Origin: Silicimonas sp.
GTDB taxonomy: Bacteria; Pseudomonadota; Alphaproteobacteria; Rhodobacterales; Rhodobacteraceae
NCBI GenBank assembly: GCA_022820365.1
Contig: JAJEFO010000053.1
Span: forward strand, 18,369-82,368
Direction of reading: 5' to 3'
DNA: 64,000 nt
The notes under the pieces are model-generated. The model had not been told where the DNA came from, made no database searches, and saw nothing but the letters and a program-made list of their open reading frames with translations. The position numbers were made by a program, and so were the translations under genes. Of this stretch, positions 37,441-45,901 are shown piece after piece (the first letter of the stretch is position 1; each line of letters starts with the position of its first letter).

Positions 37441-38196
37441 CTAAAGGTTCACCTTGCCGCCGTCGACATTCAGCGTCTGACCCGTGACGAAGTCGCTGTC
37501 AGCGGTGATCAGGTACATGAGCGAACCGAGAAGATCTTCCGGCACCATCTCCCGCTTGATTGAACGCGACTGCACGGTCGGGCCGCGTGCGGGGTCGAAG
37601 CCGGTGTGGCCCTGTATCGACTCGCTCTCGGTCAGCCCCGGCGCGATCGCGTTGACCTGGATGTTCTTGTCACCCAGCTCGCGACCATAGCAGCGTGTCA
37701 GCGCGATGACGGCACCTTTCGAGGCCGTGTAGTGTGCCAGTCCCGGCGGTCCGTAGTAAAAGGTGCCGGATGCGATATTCGCGATCTTTCCCCCGCCGGC
37801 CCGCAACATCGCGGGGACAACCGCCTTCGTGGCCTGATGCACGCCGCGCGTGTTCACGGTCATGATCTTGTCGAACTCGTCGTTGTCGATCTGCAGGAAC
37901 GGCTTGGGCTGAAGCGCGGCAAAGATCGACGCGTTGTTGACGAGGATGTTCAGCGCACCGAATTCGCTCTCCGTCGCCTCGACCATCGCGGCAAGGTCGT
38001 CGTCCGACGTCACATCGACGCTCAGGCCCATTGCCGCACCGCCCGATTCCTTGATGGCGGCCACCGTGTCAGCAGTATCGAGCACATCCGATACCACGAC
38101 ATTCGCGCCTTCTCCGGCCATATGCCTGGCCATCACGGCGCCGATCCCGCGACCGGCACCCGTGATCACCGCTGTCTTTCCGTTCAGTCGGCCCAT
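37441..38196 (-). CDS. Short-chain dehydrogenase/reductase (SDR)
   Basis: NAD(P)-dependent classical SDR, 251 residues. The cofactor glycine motif GAGRGIG is at residues 13-19, followed by NNAS. The catalytic Ser lies in NIASGTFYYGP, and Tyr-Lys in HYTASKGA. The C-terminal FVTGQTLNVDGG is typical. The acidic VSDV after beta-2 suggests NAD preference. It is the last gene of the TRAP unit after the GST gene (18-nt gap), and probably oxidises an alcohol produced in this pathway. The substrate is unknown. Confidence 0.88.
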   Translation of the reverse strand: MGRLNGKTAVITGAGRGIGAVMARHMAGEGANVVVSDVLDTADTVAAIKESGGAAMGLSVDVTSDDDLAAMVEATESEFGALNILVNNASIFAALQPKPFLQIDNDEFDKIMTVNTRGVHQATKAVVPAMLRAGGGKIANIASGTFYYGPPGLAHYTASKGAVIALTRCYGRELGDKNIQVNAIAPGLTESESIQGHTGFDPARGPTVQSRSIKREMVPEDLLGSLMYLITADSDFVTGQTLNVDGGKVNL

Positions 38197-38214
38197 TGCC
38201 GTCTCTCCTCCTGT

Positions 38215-39033
38215 TCAAGTTTCGATTTCAAGAATTTCGGCGACTTCGGGCCAGCTCTTGGCACCGTTTTCGCGCAGGTCGTTCGTCAAGTCCTCCGGCA
38301 CCCAGTCGATGAAGCAGGGCTTGAAGTTCGGGTTGTCCTGGATGGCCTTGAACCAGCGTTCGACATTAGGCATGCGCCCGTCTTCCCACATGCCGTGCAT
38401 CGACATCATCGCCAGACGGTTCACGTAGGGCGTCAGCGATATGTCGGCGACCGTAAACCTGTCGCCGACAAGCCAGTCCTTGCCGTCCAGCGCCTCTTCC
38501 ATCTTGTGGAGATAGGCATCGTAGAGCCTGACCTTCTCCGTCGCGCCCGGCGCTTCAAACCCGTATCGGACGAAATTGTCTTTCTGCACCTTCCAGTCCG
38601 ACGTGACCGAGATCGCGGGGGTGGAGGCCAGGAACTTCTCGGCCCCGTCAGGCCCCAGGTTCTTCAACACCGTATGGCGATGCGAACAGACAAACGTCAT
38701 CGTTCCGCAGGCCGGATGCAGGTCCTCGTCGACCGCCTTGGTCCAGTACCGCACCTGCGCCCGTTCCCAGGGATCGGCCGGATGCACGCTGGTGTCGGGC
38801 GCTATCTGGTCAAGGTACTCGATAATCACCGTGCTGTCCGGAATCACCAGATCGTCATGCACCAGCGTAGGCACTACGCCCTTCGGATTCAGCTTCAGGT
38901 ACTCGGGCTCAAACTGCTCTCCCTTCAGGATGTCGATGTAGACGCCGTCCCATTCCAAGCTCTTTTCCGCCATGGCGAAGCGGACCTTGGCGGCACATAC
39001 GGACGATCCATGGTGGTAGAGAGTGAACGTCAT
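38215..39033 (-). CDS. Glutathione S-transferase family protein (LigF/beta-etherase-like)
   Basis: A 272-residue GST with an N-terminal thioredoxin fold (MTFTLYHHGSSVCAAKVRFAMAEK; LNPKGVVPTLVHDDLVIPDSTVIIEYLD, the glutathione-binding cis-Pro and SNAIL-like region) and a helical C-terminal domain (DWLVGDRFTVADISLTPYVNRL). Its length and the motif ERAQVRYWTKAVDEDLHP recall the LigF class of beta-etherases, which cleave aryl ethers with glutathione; this is a similarity recalled by eye. The ATG overlaps the aldehyde dehydrogenase stop (ATGA). A second GST lies 4.5 kb upstream in the same unit. Confidence 0.82.
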   Translation of the reverse strand: MTFTLYHHGSSVCAAKVRFAMAEKSLEWDGVYIDILKGEQFEPEYLKLNPKGVVPTLVHDDLVIPDSTVIIEYLDQIAPDTSVHPADPWERAQVRYWTKAVDEDLHPACGTMTFVCSHRHTVLKNLGPDGAEKFLASTPAISVTSDWKVQKDNFVRYGFEAPGATEKVRLYDAYLHKMEEALDGKDWLVGDRFTVADISLTPYVNRLAMMSMHGMWEDGRMPNVERWFKAIQDNPNFKPCFIDWVPEDLTNDLRENGAKSWPEVAEILEIET

Positions 39034-40469
39034 AGCTGCACCGTAACCCACTTGAGCTCGGTCATGGCTTCAAGATCGGCATCGGTTCCTTCCCGCCCCG
39101 CCCCGCTTTCGCCGTTTCCGCCGAACGGCACGTGCGCTTCATCGTGGACGGTCGGCCCGTTGACGTGACACATGCCGGCTCCGATGTTGCGTGCGAAATG
39201 GAACGCCTTGTTGATGTCGTTCGTGAAGATGGCGGAAGACAGTCCGAACTCGGTATCGTTGGATTTCTCCAGTCCCTCTTCATAGCTGTCGATCGGGTAG
39301 ATCGAGGTCACGGGGCCAAATGTCTCGGTCCGGCATACGGTCATTTCCTCCGTTACACCCGTCAGAATCGTCGGCTGACACCGGTTGCCGTCCCACTCGC
39401 CGCCGACAACGACGGTTGCCCCGTTCGCCCTTGCATTCTCGATGTGATCCCTCACCCGATTGCGTTGCCGCTCCGAGATGATCGGAGACACGACCGTATC
39501 CGGGTCGCGCAGGTTGCCCATGCTGACATTCGACGCGATCTTCGCGAAGCGCTGGACGAATTCATCGTAGATCGGGCGTTCCACGTAGAACCGGCTGGAA
39601 CCGATGCAGAGCTGTCCGCCAAACATGAAAATCGAGCGCGCCGCCAACGGCATGCACGTGTCCAGGTCGGCATCCGCCAGGACCAGCGTCGGGCTCTTGC
39701 CGCCCAGCTCGAGCGTGTTCGGTGTCTTGTTCCTCGCGCAGATTTCGGCGATGTGCTGACCGACGACGGACGAGCCCGTGAAACTCACGAAGTCCACGTC
39801 CGCGCTGCTGGTCAGGTCATCTCCGATTTCCGCACCGTTGCCGGTAACCACATTGTAGGCTCCCGGAGGGAACCCAGCCTCAGAAAAAATATCGGCCATT
39901 AGGATTGACAGATGAGGCGCCATCTCGGACGGCAGGTGCACGACCGTGTTTCCGACCGCAAGGGCATTGGCGACCAGCCGGGTATTCTTGATGAGAGGCA
40001 CGTTGAACGGCGTGATGATCGCGACTACGCCGAGGGGTTCGCGGATCGACATCGAGAACTTTCCCGGCACGTCCGACGGGATCGTTTCGCCCCTGACATT
40101 GCGGCACATGCCCGCTGCCGCACGAACCATGGCCAGCCCCTTGTTGAGTTCGAACATGGCCTTGCCGACCGTCGATCCGACTTCGTCGATCAGGCAGTCG
40201 ACCAGTTCGGATTGGCGCTTCTCCATGATCTCCGCGACCCGCAACAGCCAGCGTTCGCGTTCGGTCGGCGTGGTCTCCTTGTACGCGGGAAACGCTGACT
40301 TTGCTGCAGCGATCGCCTTGCGGATGTCATCGCCCGACCCCTTTGCCGCGACGGCATAGAGGCTGTCGTCAATCGGGTTCAGGTCCTCGAAAGTCTCTCC
40401 TGTCGATGCATCCACCCACTCGCCTCCGATGAAGTGCTGCAGCGTCTTGAATTCGGTCGTCGTGTCCAT
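39030..40469 (-). CDS. NAD(P)-dependent aldehyde dehydrogenase
   Basis: A 479-residue ALDH. Visible are the oxyanion Asn156 (TPFNVPLIKNTRLVANAL), general base Glu254 (TLELGGKSP) and nucleophile Cys288 (FGGQLCIGSSR). The pattern resembles benzaldehyde/vanillin dehydrogenases. An oddity: the cofactor-contacting Lys of the usual LKPSE motif is replaced (VVHLPSE), which may change coenzyme preference. Part of the TRAP catabolic unit: it lies 19 nt after dctM and overlaps the GST gene by 4 nt. Confidence 0.87.
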   Translation of the reverse strand: MDTTTEFKTLQHFIGGEWVDASTGETFEDLNPIDDSLYAVAAKGSGDDIRKAIAAAKSAFPAYKETTPTERERWLLRVAEIMEKRQSELVDCLIDEVGSTVGKAMFELNKGLAMVRAAAGMCRNVRGETIPSDVPGKFSMSIREPLGVVAIITPFNVPLIKNTRLVANALAVGNTVVHLPSEMAPHLSILMADIFSEAGFPPGAYNVVTGNGAEIGDDLTSSADVDFVSFTGSSVVGQHIAEICARNKTPNTLELGGKSPTLVLADADLDTCMPLAARSIFMFGGQLCIGSSRFYVERPIYDEFVQRFAKIASNVSMGNLRDPDTVVSPIISERQRNRVRDHIENARANGATVVVGGEWDGNRCQPTILTGVTEEMTVCRTETFGPVTSIYPIDSYEEGLEKSNDTEFGLSSAIFTNDINKAFHFARNIGAGMCHVNGPTVHDEAHVPFGGNGESGAGREGTDADLEAMTELKWVTVQL

Positions 40470-40488
40470 GTGATGATTCCTTTCTGCG

Positions 40489-41850
40489 CTATCCGGCCAC
40501 AATCGTTTCGGGCAGGAAAAGTGCTATCTGCGGGAAGAGAATGAGGAGGCCTATCATTGCGGCCATGGCGAACCAGAACGGCCAGATGCCCCGAAAGATC
40601 GTCCCCATTGGAACGTCCGGCGCGATTGACTTGACGACGAAGACATTGATGCCGACCGGCGGGCTGATCATGCCCATTTCCAGCACGATCACGATAATGA
40701 TGCCAAACCAGATCAAGTCCCAGTTCAGCCCGATCGCGATCGGGATGACCACGGGAATGGTCAGCACCAGCATTGCGATCCCCTCCAGGAACATGCCCAG
40801 GAACATGTAGATGAGGACAATCACCAGGAGGATGCCGAAGTCCCCGATCGGCAACGACGTCAGGAAGGTGACGAGCTGGGCGGGCAGTTCGGTCAGCGAC
40901 ATGAAGGGGATGAATACAAAAGCGCCGATGATGATCAGGAAGACGGTCGCTGTTGCACTCATCGTCTCCAGGATCACGGCCTTCAGTTTCTCCAGGCTGA
41001 GGGAGCGTCGCGCGGCCGCAACGACAAAGGTCAGGAAGGCGCCGACCGACGAGGCCTCGACCGGCGTGAAGAAACCAGTGTACATCCCGCCAATGGTAAC
41101 CAGGACAACGCCGACGATCGGCGTTGCATGCCCAAGCGACGAGAAGCGCTCGGCAAGCCCGGATCGCGGCCCCGGGGGACCCGCCTGGGGCTTGCGGGCC
41201 ACGACGAGATAGATCGCGCCGATGAAGAGCAGGGTCAGGATTATGCCCGGAAAGACACCCGCCATGAACAGGCGCCCGATGGACTGCTCGGTGAGCACGG
41301 CATAGATGATCATGCCGCCGGACGGCGGGATCAGGAAGCCGAGCGTGCCCCCGGCAGCGACCGCTCCGGTCGCGAGGCCGTCGGCGTACTTGTATCGCTT
41401 CATTTCCGGCAGCGCGACGCGGCCCATCGTGACCGCTGAGGCCAGCGACGAACCGGAAAGTGCGGCAAACCCCGCGCAGGCCGCTACGGTTGCCGAGGCC
41501 AGCCCGCCGCGCAAGTGCCCCATCCAGCGATAGGCGGTGGTGAACAGGTCGTTCGACATGCCCGAAACGCCGGCAAGGTTGCCCATCAGCACGAACATCG
41601 GGATCACGAGCAGGTTGAAATTCGATGCGGCTTCGAAGGTCTCGCCGGCCAGGTTCGAATACGCGATCTTCCATCCGCGCGCCCAGGCTTGTTCCGGGTC
41701 CATTCCGACGAAGATGAGCTTGTTGGCGTTTGCAACCGCCGTCCCTACAAACCCGACGCCCAGCATCGAGAGAGCGACCGGCATCCGCAGTGCCAGCAGG
41801 ACAAACAGGGACAGGAGCCCGATCAGGCCAAGGAGCGTCATGCTGATCAC
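40489..41850 (-). CDS. dctM: TRAP transporter large permease (DctM family)
   Basis: Large membrane subunit of a TRAP importer, 453 residues, about 12 helices. Signatures include LVIPMFVLMGNLAGVSGMSNDLF, AGFAALSGSSLASAVTMGRVALPEM, GTLGFLIPPSGGMIIYAVLTEQSIGRLF and MISPPVGINVFVVKSI. It starts at GTG 41850, overlapping the dctQ stop by GTGA, or at an ATG three codons on. With DctQ it should use the two binding proteins encoded upstream. Confidence 0.93.
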   Translation of the reverse strand: MISMTLLGLIGLLSLFVLLALRMPVALSMLGVGFVGTAVANANKLIFVGMDPEQAWARGWKIAYSNLAGETFEAASNFNLLVIPMFVLMGNLAGVSGMSNDLFTTAYRWMGHLRGGLASATVAACAGFAALSGSSLASAVTMGRVALPEMKRYKYADGLATGAVAAGGTLGFLIPPSGGMIIYAVLTEQSIGRLFMAGVFPGIILTLLFIGAIYLVVARKPQAGPPGPRSGLAERFSSLGHATPIVGVVLVTIGGMYTGFFTPVEASSVGAFLTFVVAAARRSLSLEKLKAVILETMSATATVFLIIIGAFVFIPFMSLTELPAQLVTFLTSLPIGDFGILLVIVLIYMFLGMFLEGIAMLVLTIPVVIPIAIGLNWDLIWFGIIIVIVLEMGMISPPVGINVFVVKSIAPDVPMGTIFRGIWPFWFAMAAMIGLLILFPQIALFLPETIVAG

Positions 41851-42365
41851 AGCGGATCACTCCCGACCTTCAGCTTGACGACCTCGTTGGAACGCACCAG
41901 CTGCCAGATATCCAGCAGGAGTATTGCCGCGTAGAGAGCCACCGAGAACGCGAGAAGGTAGTAGAACGGCTCGAACGAAATCAGCAGCTGCTGCGTGGTC
42001 TCTCCAAATCGCTCCGCGCTTTGGCCGGCATGCCAAAGCCTCCAGGACATCATGGCAAGCAATGCAAATCCCATCAGCTTGACGACGATCATCGACCACT
42101 TGGCAAACCACGCTGACATGCGGGACTCCAGCACCTCGATTTCGATATGGGCTCCGGTTCGAGCGCCGAGCGGGACCGACAGTGCGACGATGACGACCAG
42201 CGACAGCAGGAGCAGGTCCTCGGCCCCTATGATCGGCGCATTCAAGGCCTTTCTCATGACCAGGACGTTCCAGACGGAAAAGCCCGTCATGAAGACAAGC
42301 GCCGCGCCGCCACAGGTCAACGACAACCAGGTTAGGGCGCGGTCCAAGGCTCTTATTGCACGCAT
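41847..42365 (-). CDS. dctQ: TRAP transporter small permease (DctQ family)
   Basis: Small membrane subunit, 172 residues with four hydrophobic helices; the FSVWNVLVMRKALNAPIIGAEDLL region after helix 1 is typical. It bridges binding protein and DctM. It overlaps dctM by 4 nt. The 69-nt gap to the upstream dctP gene contains a weak inverted repeat (GTCCGAC at 42374-42380, GTCGGAC at 42406-42412). Confidence 0.88.
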   Translation of the reverse strand: MRAIRALDRALTWLSLTCGGAALVFMTGFSVWNVLVMRKALNAPIIGAEDLLLLSLVVIVALSVPLGARTGAHIEIEVLESRMSAWFAKWSMIVVKLMGFALLAMMSWRLWHAGQSAERFGETTQQLLISFEPFYYLLAFSVALYAAILLLDIWQLVRSNEVVKLKVGSDPL

Positions 42366-42434
42366 TTTCTCACGTCCGACTTACATTGGCATTCCACGAA
42401 GAGCCGTCGGACCGGGAGATCCGGCGGCAGCGAC

Positions 42435-43451
42435 TTACCGGTTCATTGCCTCGTGAATCTCTGCGGCGTTCTCGATGCCGCGTTCGGCATATTCCGCGAA
42501 GATCTCTTTCATGCCCTCGGCAATGACCGCATCCATCTTAGCACGTTCTTCCGCCGATACGGAAACCGAGACGACATCCTTCATGGCATCAGGGTTGGTC
42601 GCCAGCCAGTCCAGGCCACGTTGTCCCTCGTTGTGGAAACTCGTCGCGCCCATCATGGATGCCGGCTCGCCGGAAAGCTCGTCAATTATCGCGCGGTGCT
42701 CATCCGAAAGGCCGAGATAACGCTCCTTGTTCATGGCAACGAAAAAGATCGCGAACGTGACCGGTATGTTGTCGATGTAGTGCGTTGCGACCTCGGCGAA
42801 GTTCCAGGGCTTGTCCATTTGCGCCGGAGATATCGTGGTGCCGTCAATCGTGCCGGTCGACAGGCCCGTGTACATCTCGGTCACTGGCATCTGCACGGGC
42901 ACGATGCCCAAGTCTTCCAGCAGCGGGGTGACCATTGTCGCGAACGGAACGACCTTGGCTCCATTGAGCCCTTCCAGGGTCGACAGATCCTTCGTCGCTG
43001 CCCAGGCCGGACCGGCCACGGTGAAGAGGCCAATGAGCTTGACGTCCTGGTACTCGTCCGCAAGGTGCTCGTCATAGACGCTCAGCAAGGCGCGGGTTGC
43101 TTCGAGCGCGGTCTGGTGCTTGCCCGGCGGAACCATCAGGATAGTCTTCGGGAAGATCGTGGGCGCGTAGGTCTGCAAGCCGAAGGCGATGTCCGCGACC
43201 CCTTCGACGACGCGCTTGTACTGCTGGACCGGACCCGCTCCCAGCTGACCTGCCGGATAGACCTTGATGGTCAGGGACCCGCCTGAGCGCTTTTCGACCT
43301 CTTCACCGAACCACTTGAAGAAGAACGAATTGATATGGTGCTGCGGCGGAATGAACGTCGCAACGGACAGTTCTTCGGCCGTCGCCTGGCTTGGCCCGGA
43401 CGCCAGGCCCGTTGCCAGGGCGAGTGACAGCAGGGTCTGCTTGAGTTTCAT
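42435..43451 (-). CDS. dctP: TRAP transporter solute-binding protein (DctP family), copy 1
   Basis: Periplasmic binding protein, 338 residues, with a signal peptide MKLKQTLLSLALATGLASG ending near ATA-EEL. Family landmarks are KRSGGSLTIKVYPAGQLGAGPVQQYKRVVEG and VPVQMPVTEMYTGLSTGTIDGT. It is a close paralogue of the binding protein at 44337-45347: the two align end to end almost without gaps, with most residues identical or similar by eye. It lies directly upstream of dctQM. Confidence 0.93.
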   Translation of the reverse strand: MKLKQTLLSLALATGLASGPSQATAEELSVATFIPPQHHINSFFFKWFGEEVEKRSGGSLTIKVYPAGQLGAGPVQQYKRVVEGVADIAFGLQTYAPTIFPKTILMVPPGKHQTALEATRALLSVYDEHLADEYQDVKLIGLFTVAGPAWAATKDLSTLEGLNGAKVVPFATMVTPLLEDLGIVPVQMPVTEMYTGLSTGTIDGTTISPAQMDKPWNFAEVATHYIDNIPVTFAIFFVAMNKERYLGLSDEHRAIIDELSGEPASMMGATSFHNEGQRGLDWLATNPDAMKDVVSVSVSAEERAKMDAVIAEGMKEIFAEYAERGIENAAEIHEAMNR

Positions 43452-43486
43452 AATCTTCCTCCTGTTTGGCGATCCGCAATCAGCGG

Positions 43487-44251
43487 TCACACTTTCGAAA
43501 AGTCGGGGCACCATTGAAGGATGCCCTCACGGTAGCTCTTCCTGTCATTGAACGACTTCGCCCAACGGGTGATGTTCCGGTACCCGTCAAACGGATATCC
43601 GCATCCGGTCAGCACGAAGAACACCGGGATCCACGAGATGTCCGCAAGCGTGAACCGGTCTCCCATGATCCAGTCGTTCCCGTCCAGCGCCGCATCGAGC
43701 TTGCCGAAGCAGTCCGCGAGAATTTCCTTGGACCTGACCAGATCCTCTTCCTCGAACGCGGCGCTTCCGGCATGCTTGGAATGGAAGTCCTTCAGCTCTT
43801 CGTTTTTCTGGAGCGAATCGTATTTTCTTTGCTCGTCCGCGGTCTTCTTGACCTTCTTCTGAATCATGGTCGCGTAGACGTAAGGCTTGATCGCGGGAAC
43901 GTGCACTGACCCGGCAAGCCGCAGCCATTCGAGCATTTCCCCTTCATTCCCTGATGCGCGCAGCGGCGGCTCGGGAAAGGTCCTGTCAAGATAGTCTATG
44001 ATATCATTGGACTCGATGTGAACGACACCGTCGTGGACCAATGTCGGCACCAACCCGTTCGGATTGATGCCGAAATAGTCTTCGGAGATATTCTCCTTTT
44101 TCCGCAGGTCGAGGTGATGGCTTGTCCAGTCAAGCCCCTTCTCAATCAGCGTCATGCGCACGCGCATCGAGCAATTGGAAATGTCACCGTGGTACAGGTG
44201 CAATCCCTTGCAGCTCTCGACGGACCTGTTGGTCGGCTGGACAACTGCCAT
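43487..44251 (-). CDS. Glutathione S-transferase family protein, second copy
   Basis: A 254-residue GST: thioredoxin-like N-terminal domain (GLHLYHGDISNCSMRVRMTLIEKGLDW; INPNGLVPTLVHDGVVHIESNDIIDYLD) and a helical domain (GNDWIMGDRFTLADISWIPVFFVL). It is only distantly similar to the other GST of this unit. It is placed between the two dctP paralogues, so it is co-expressed with uptake. It may use glutathione to cleave an ether or remove a substituent; the substrate is unknown. Confidence 0.85.
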   Translation of the reverse strand: MAVVQPTNRSVESCKGLHLYHGDISNCSMRVRMTLIEKGLDWTSHHLDLRKKENISEDYFGINPNGLVPTLVHDGVVHIESNDIIDYLDRTFPEPPLRASGNEGEMLEWLRLAGSVHVPAIKPYVYATMIQKKVKKTADEQRKYDSLQKNEELKDFHSKHAGSAAFEEEDLVRSKEILADCFGKLDAALDGNDWIMGDRFTLADISWIPVFFVLTGCGYPFDGYRNITRWAKSFNDRKSYREGILQWCPDFSKV

Positions 44252-44336
44252 CTACTGAATCTCCGCCGGTATTGCCGCAAGGGACCGCATCTGGCCCCCG
44301 AGGCATCACGCTGCCCTGCCCCTCGTTCGATCAGGA

Positions 44337-45347
44337 CTATCGATTTATCGCGTTGTAGATTTCCTCGGCGTTGCTGATGCCGCGCTCGACATAGTCCGCA
44401 AAGATCACCTTCAGCCCATCGGCAACGGCAGCGTCCATGCGCGCGCGTTCCTCGGCCGTGACTTCGACGACTACGAAGTTCTTGTCCGAAGCCTCCTGCA
44501 TCAACTTGAGCGACCGCGCGTCTGCGCCGTCAAAGCTCTCCGCCAGTTTCATGGACGAAGCTTCTCCTGCCAGTTCATCGATTATGCCGCGATGCTCATC
44601 GCTCAGGCCATCGTAGCGTTCGCGATTCATGACCACGAAGATCACTGCGTGCTGGACCGGCACGTTTGTCACGAAGTGCGTCGCCACGTCCCAGAAGTTC
44701 CAGGGCGGAGTCATGTTGTTGTAGGTGGCATATGCTCCGTCAATCGTTCCGGTGGACAGTCCGGTATACATCTCCGTCACGGGCATCTGCACGGGAACGG
44801 CACCCATTGCCTCGATGATCGGAGTGGTCAGCGCGGCGTAAGGCACGATCTTTGCCCCCTTCAGGCCCTCCAGGGTGGATACGTCCCTGGTTGCCGCGAT
44901 GCCGATCCCGGCCGCAGTCGTGATGCCAATGACCTTCACGTCTTCGTATTCGTCCGCAAGATAATCGTCGAAGACAGCGAGAATTCGCTTGGTTGCATCT
45001 GCCGAGCTGTTTGCCTTTCCAGGCGGGATGGCCAGCATTGTCTTGGGAAACAGCGCCGGGGTATAGGCCGAGACACCGAACGTGATGTCCGCCACGCCTT
45101 CGACGGCACGCTTGTACTGCTGGACCGGGCCTGCGCCGAGCTGGCCGGCCGGATAGAGCTTCATCGTCAGCTCGCCGCCTGACCGCTTGGCAAGCTCCTC
45201 GCCGAACCACTTGAACATGACCGTGTTGGTGTGGTGCTGCGGCGGCACGAATGTTGCGACGCTCAGTTCCTCTGCATTCGCCGGCAGCGTGGCGACCCCA
45301 AGCGTGGACGCAAATGCCAGTGCCAGGCCAAAACGCGAGATTTTCAT
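44337..45347 (-). CDS. dctP: TRAP transporter solute-binding protein (DctP family), copy 2
   Basis: Periplasmic binding protein, 336 residues, signal peptide MKISRFGLALAFASTLGVA...ANA-EEL. It shares with copy 1 the stretches ELSVATF-PPQHH, YPAGQLGAGPVQQYKR and PVQMPVTEMYTGLSTGTIDG. Differences cluster in the ligand-pocket half (for example the region after TIDG), suggesting a different ligand or affinity. It is the first gene of the unit; two GntR-type operators lie 37 and 110 nt upstream. Confidence 0.93.
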   Translation of the reverse strand: MKISRFGLALAFASTLGVATLPANAEELSVATFVPPQHHTNTVMFKWFGEELAKRSGGELTMKLYPAGQLGAGPVQQYKRAVEGVADITFGVSAYTPALFPKTMLAIPPGKANSSADATKRILAVFDDYLADEYEDVKVIGITTAAGIGIAATRDVSTLEGLKGAKIVPYAALTTPIIEAMGAVPVQMPVTEMYTGLSTGTIDGAYATYNNMTPPWNFWDVATHFVTNVPVQHAVIFVVMNRERYDGLSDEHRGIIDELAGEASSMKLAESFDGADARSLKLMQEASDKNFVVVEVTAEERARMDAAVADGLKVIFADYVERGISNAEEIYNAINR

Positions 45348-45383
45348 GTTTCCCTCCCCTGTCGACACAACCGCTCACAAAAA

Positions 45384-45395
45384 TTGGGATCCCAA
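45384..45395. promoter_or_regulatory. Operator TTGGGATCCCAA, site 1 (perfect)
   Basis: Perfect 12-bp palindrome 37 nt upstream of the second dctP start, in the promoter of the TRAP/GST/ALDH/SDR unit. The same sequence recurs before gntR and, with one to three mismatches, at five further intergenic positions in this region. A related GGGATTCCC lies 18 nt further at 45413-45421. Confidence 0.8.
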
Positions 45396-45456
45396 CATAT
45401 CGAGAAATTGCCGGGATTCCCGCCTTTGAGCCAGTTGTTTCCCAAGACTTGCATAA

Positions 45457-45468
45457 TTGGGATCCCGT
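45457..45468. promoter_or_regulatory. Operator-like site 2 (TTGGGATCCCGT)
   Basis: Ten of twelve positions match the palindrome; only the last two bases differ. Its centre is 73 bp from site 1, close to seven helical turns, allowing two dimers to bind the same DNA face upstream of dctP copy 2. Confidence 0.7.
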
Positions 45469-45872
45469 TTCAAGCAACGTTTGCTGCCATTTCGTTTGCC
45501 GACTTGCACGGCTGTCCATGGTGGAAACCGTGTCCTCGCGGCCTCGCCACCAAGCTTCTCGGCGAGCCGGACGAACTGCGGCAGGGCACCTTCATCCGGG
45601 GCCACGCGCTTCAGCTCTCCTCGCGTCCACTCGCCCCTCCCGCCGGCGCGACACGTTTCAAGTTCGTTTGCAAGTGACCAGGAGTGCCGGCGGCATTCGG
45701 ACTGGAAGCGCCGGCAAAAGGCGAGCCGCCTTAGGACACCGGCACGCGTTCCTCCGACCCTCCGGGCGTGCGCGGCGTGTACCGTCACGACCCTCCATGT
45801 CCGGTACCATCCCGGAACCGATCGCGACGGTCCTGGCTGACCGGGCGTCGTCTCAGGACGTGCGCCTTGACC
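45469..45872. other. Gap of about 400 nt between the TRAP operators and the gntR operator
   Basis: No gene or RNA recognised. One frame of the GntR gene is open upstream to 45251, but the translated extension is rich in Arg, Pro and Ala, has no family similarity, and would place the operators inside the coding region. I therefore treat this stretch as non-coding leader between the divergent units. Confidence 0.5.
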
Positions 45873-45884
45873 TTGGGATCCCAA
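45873..45884. promoter_or_regulatory. Operator TTGGGATCCCAA, site 3 (perfect), gntR autoregulation
   Basis: Perfect palindrome ending 17 nt before the gntR ATG. A repressor bound here would occlude the promoter or ribosome access of its own gene, the usual autoregulatory arrangement for FadR-type regulators. Confidence 0.8.
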
Positions 45885-45901
45885 TAAGTGTCAATGCATC
45901 C

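Noticed and set aside
40379..41860. A 493-codon minus-strand frame overlapping dctM
   Set aside because: Alternative frame of the dctM gene; the dctM frame carries all TRAP signatures.
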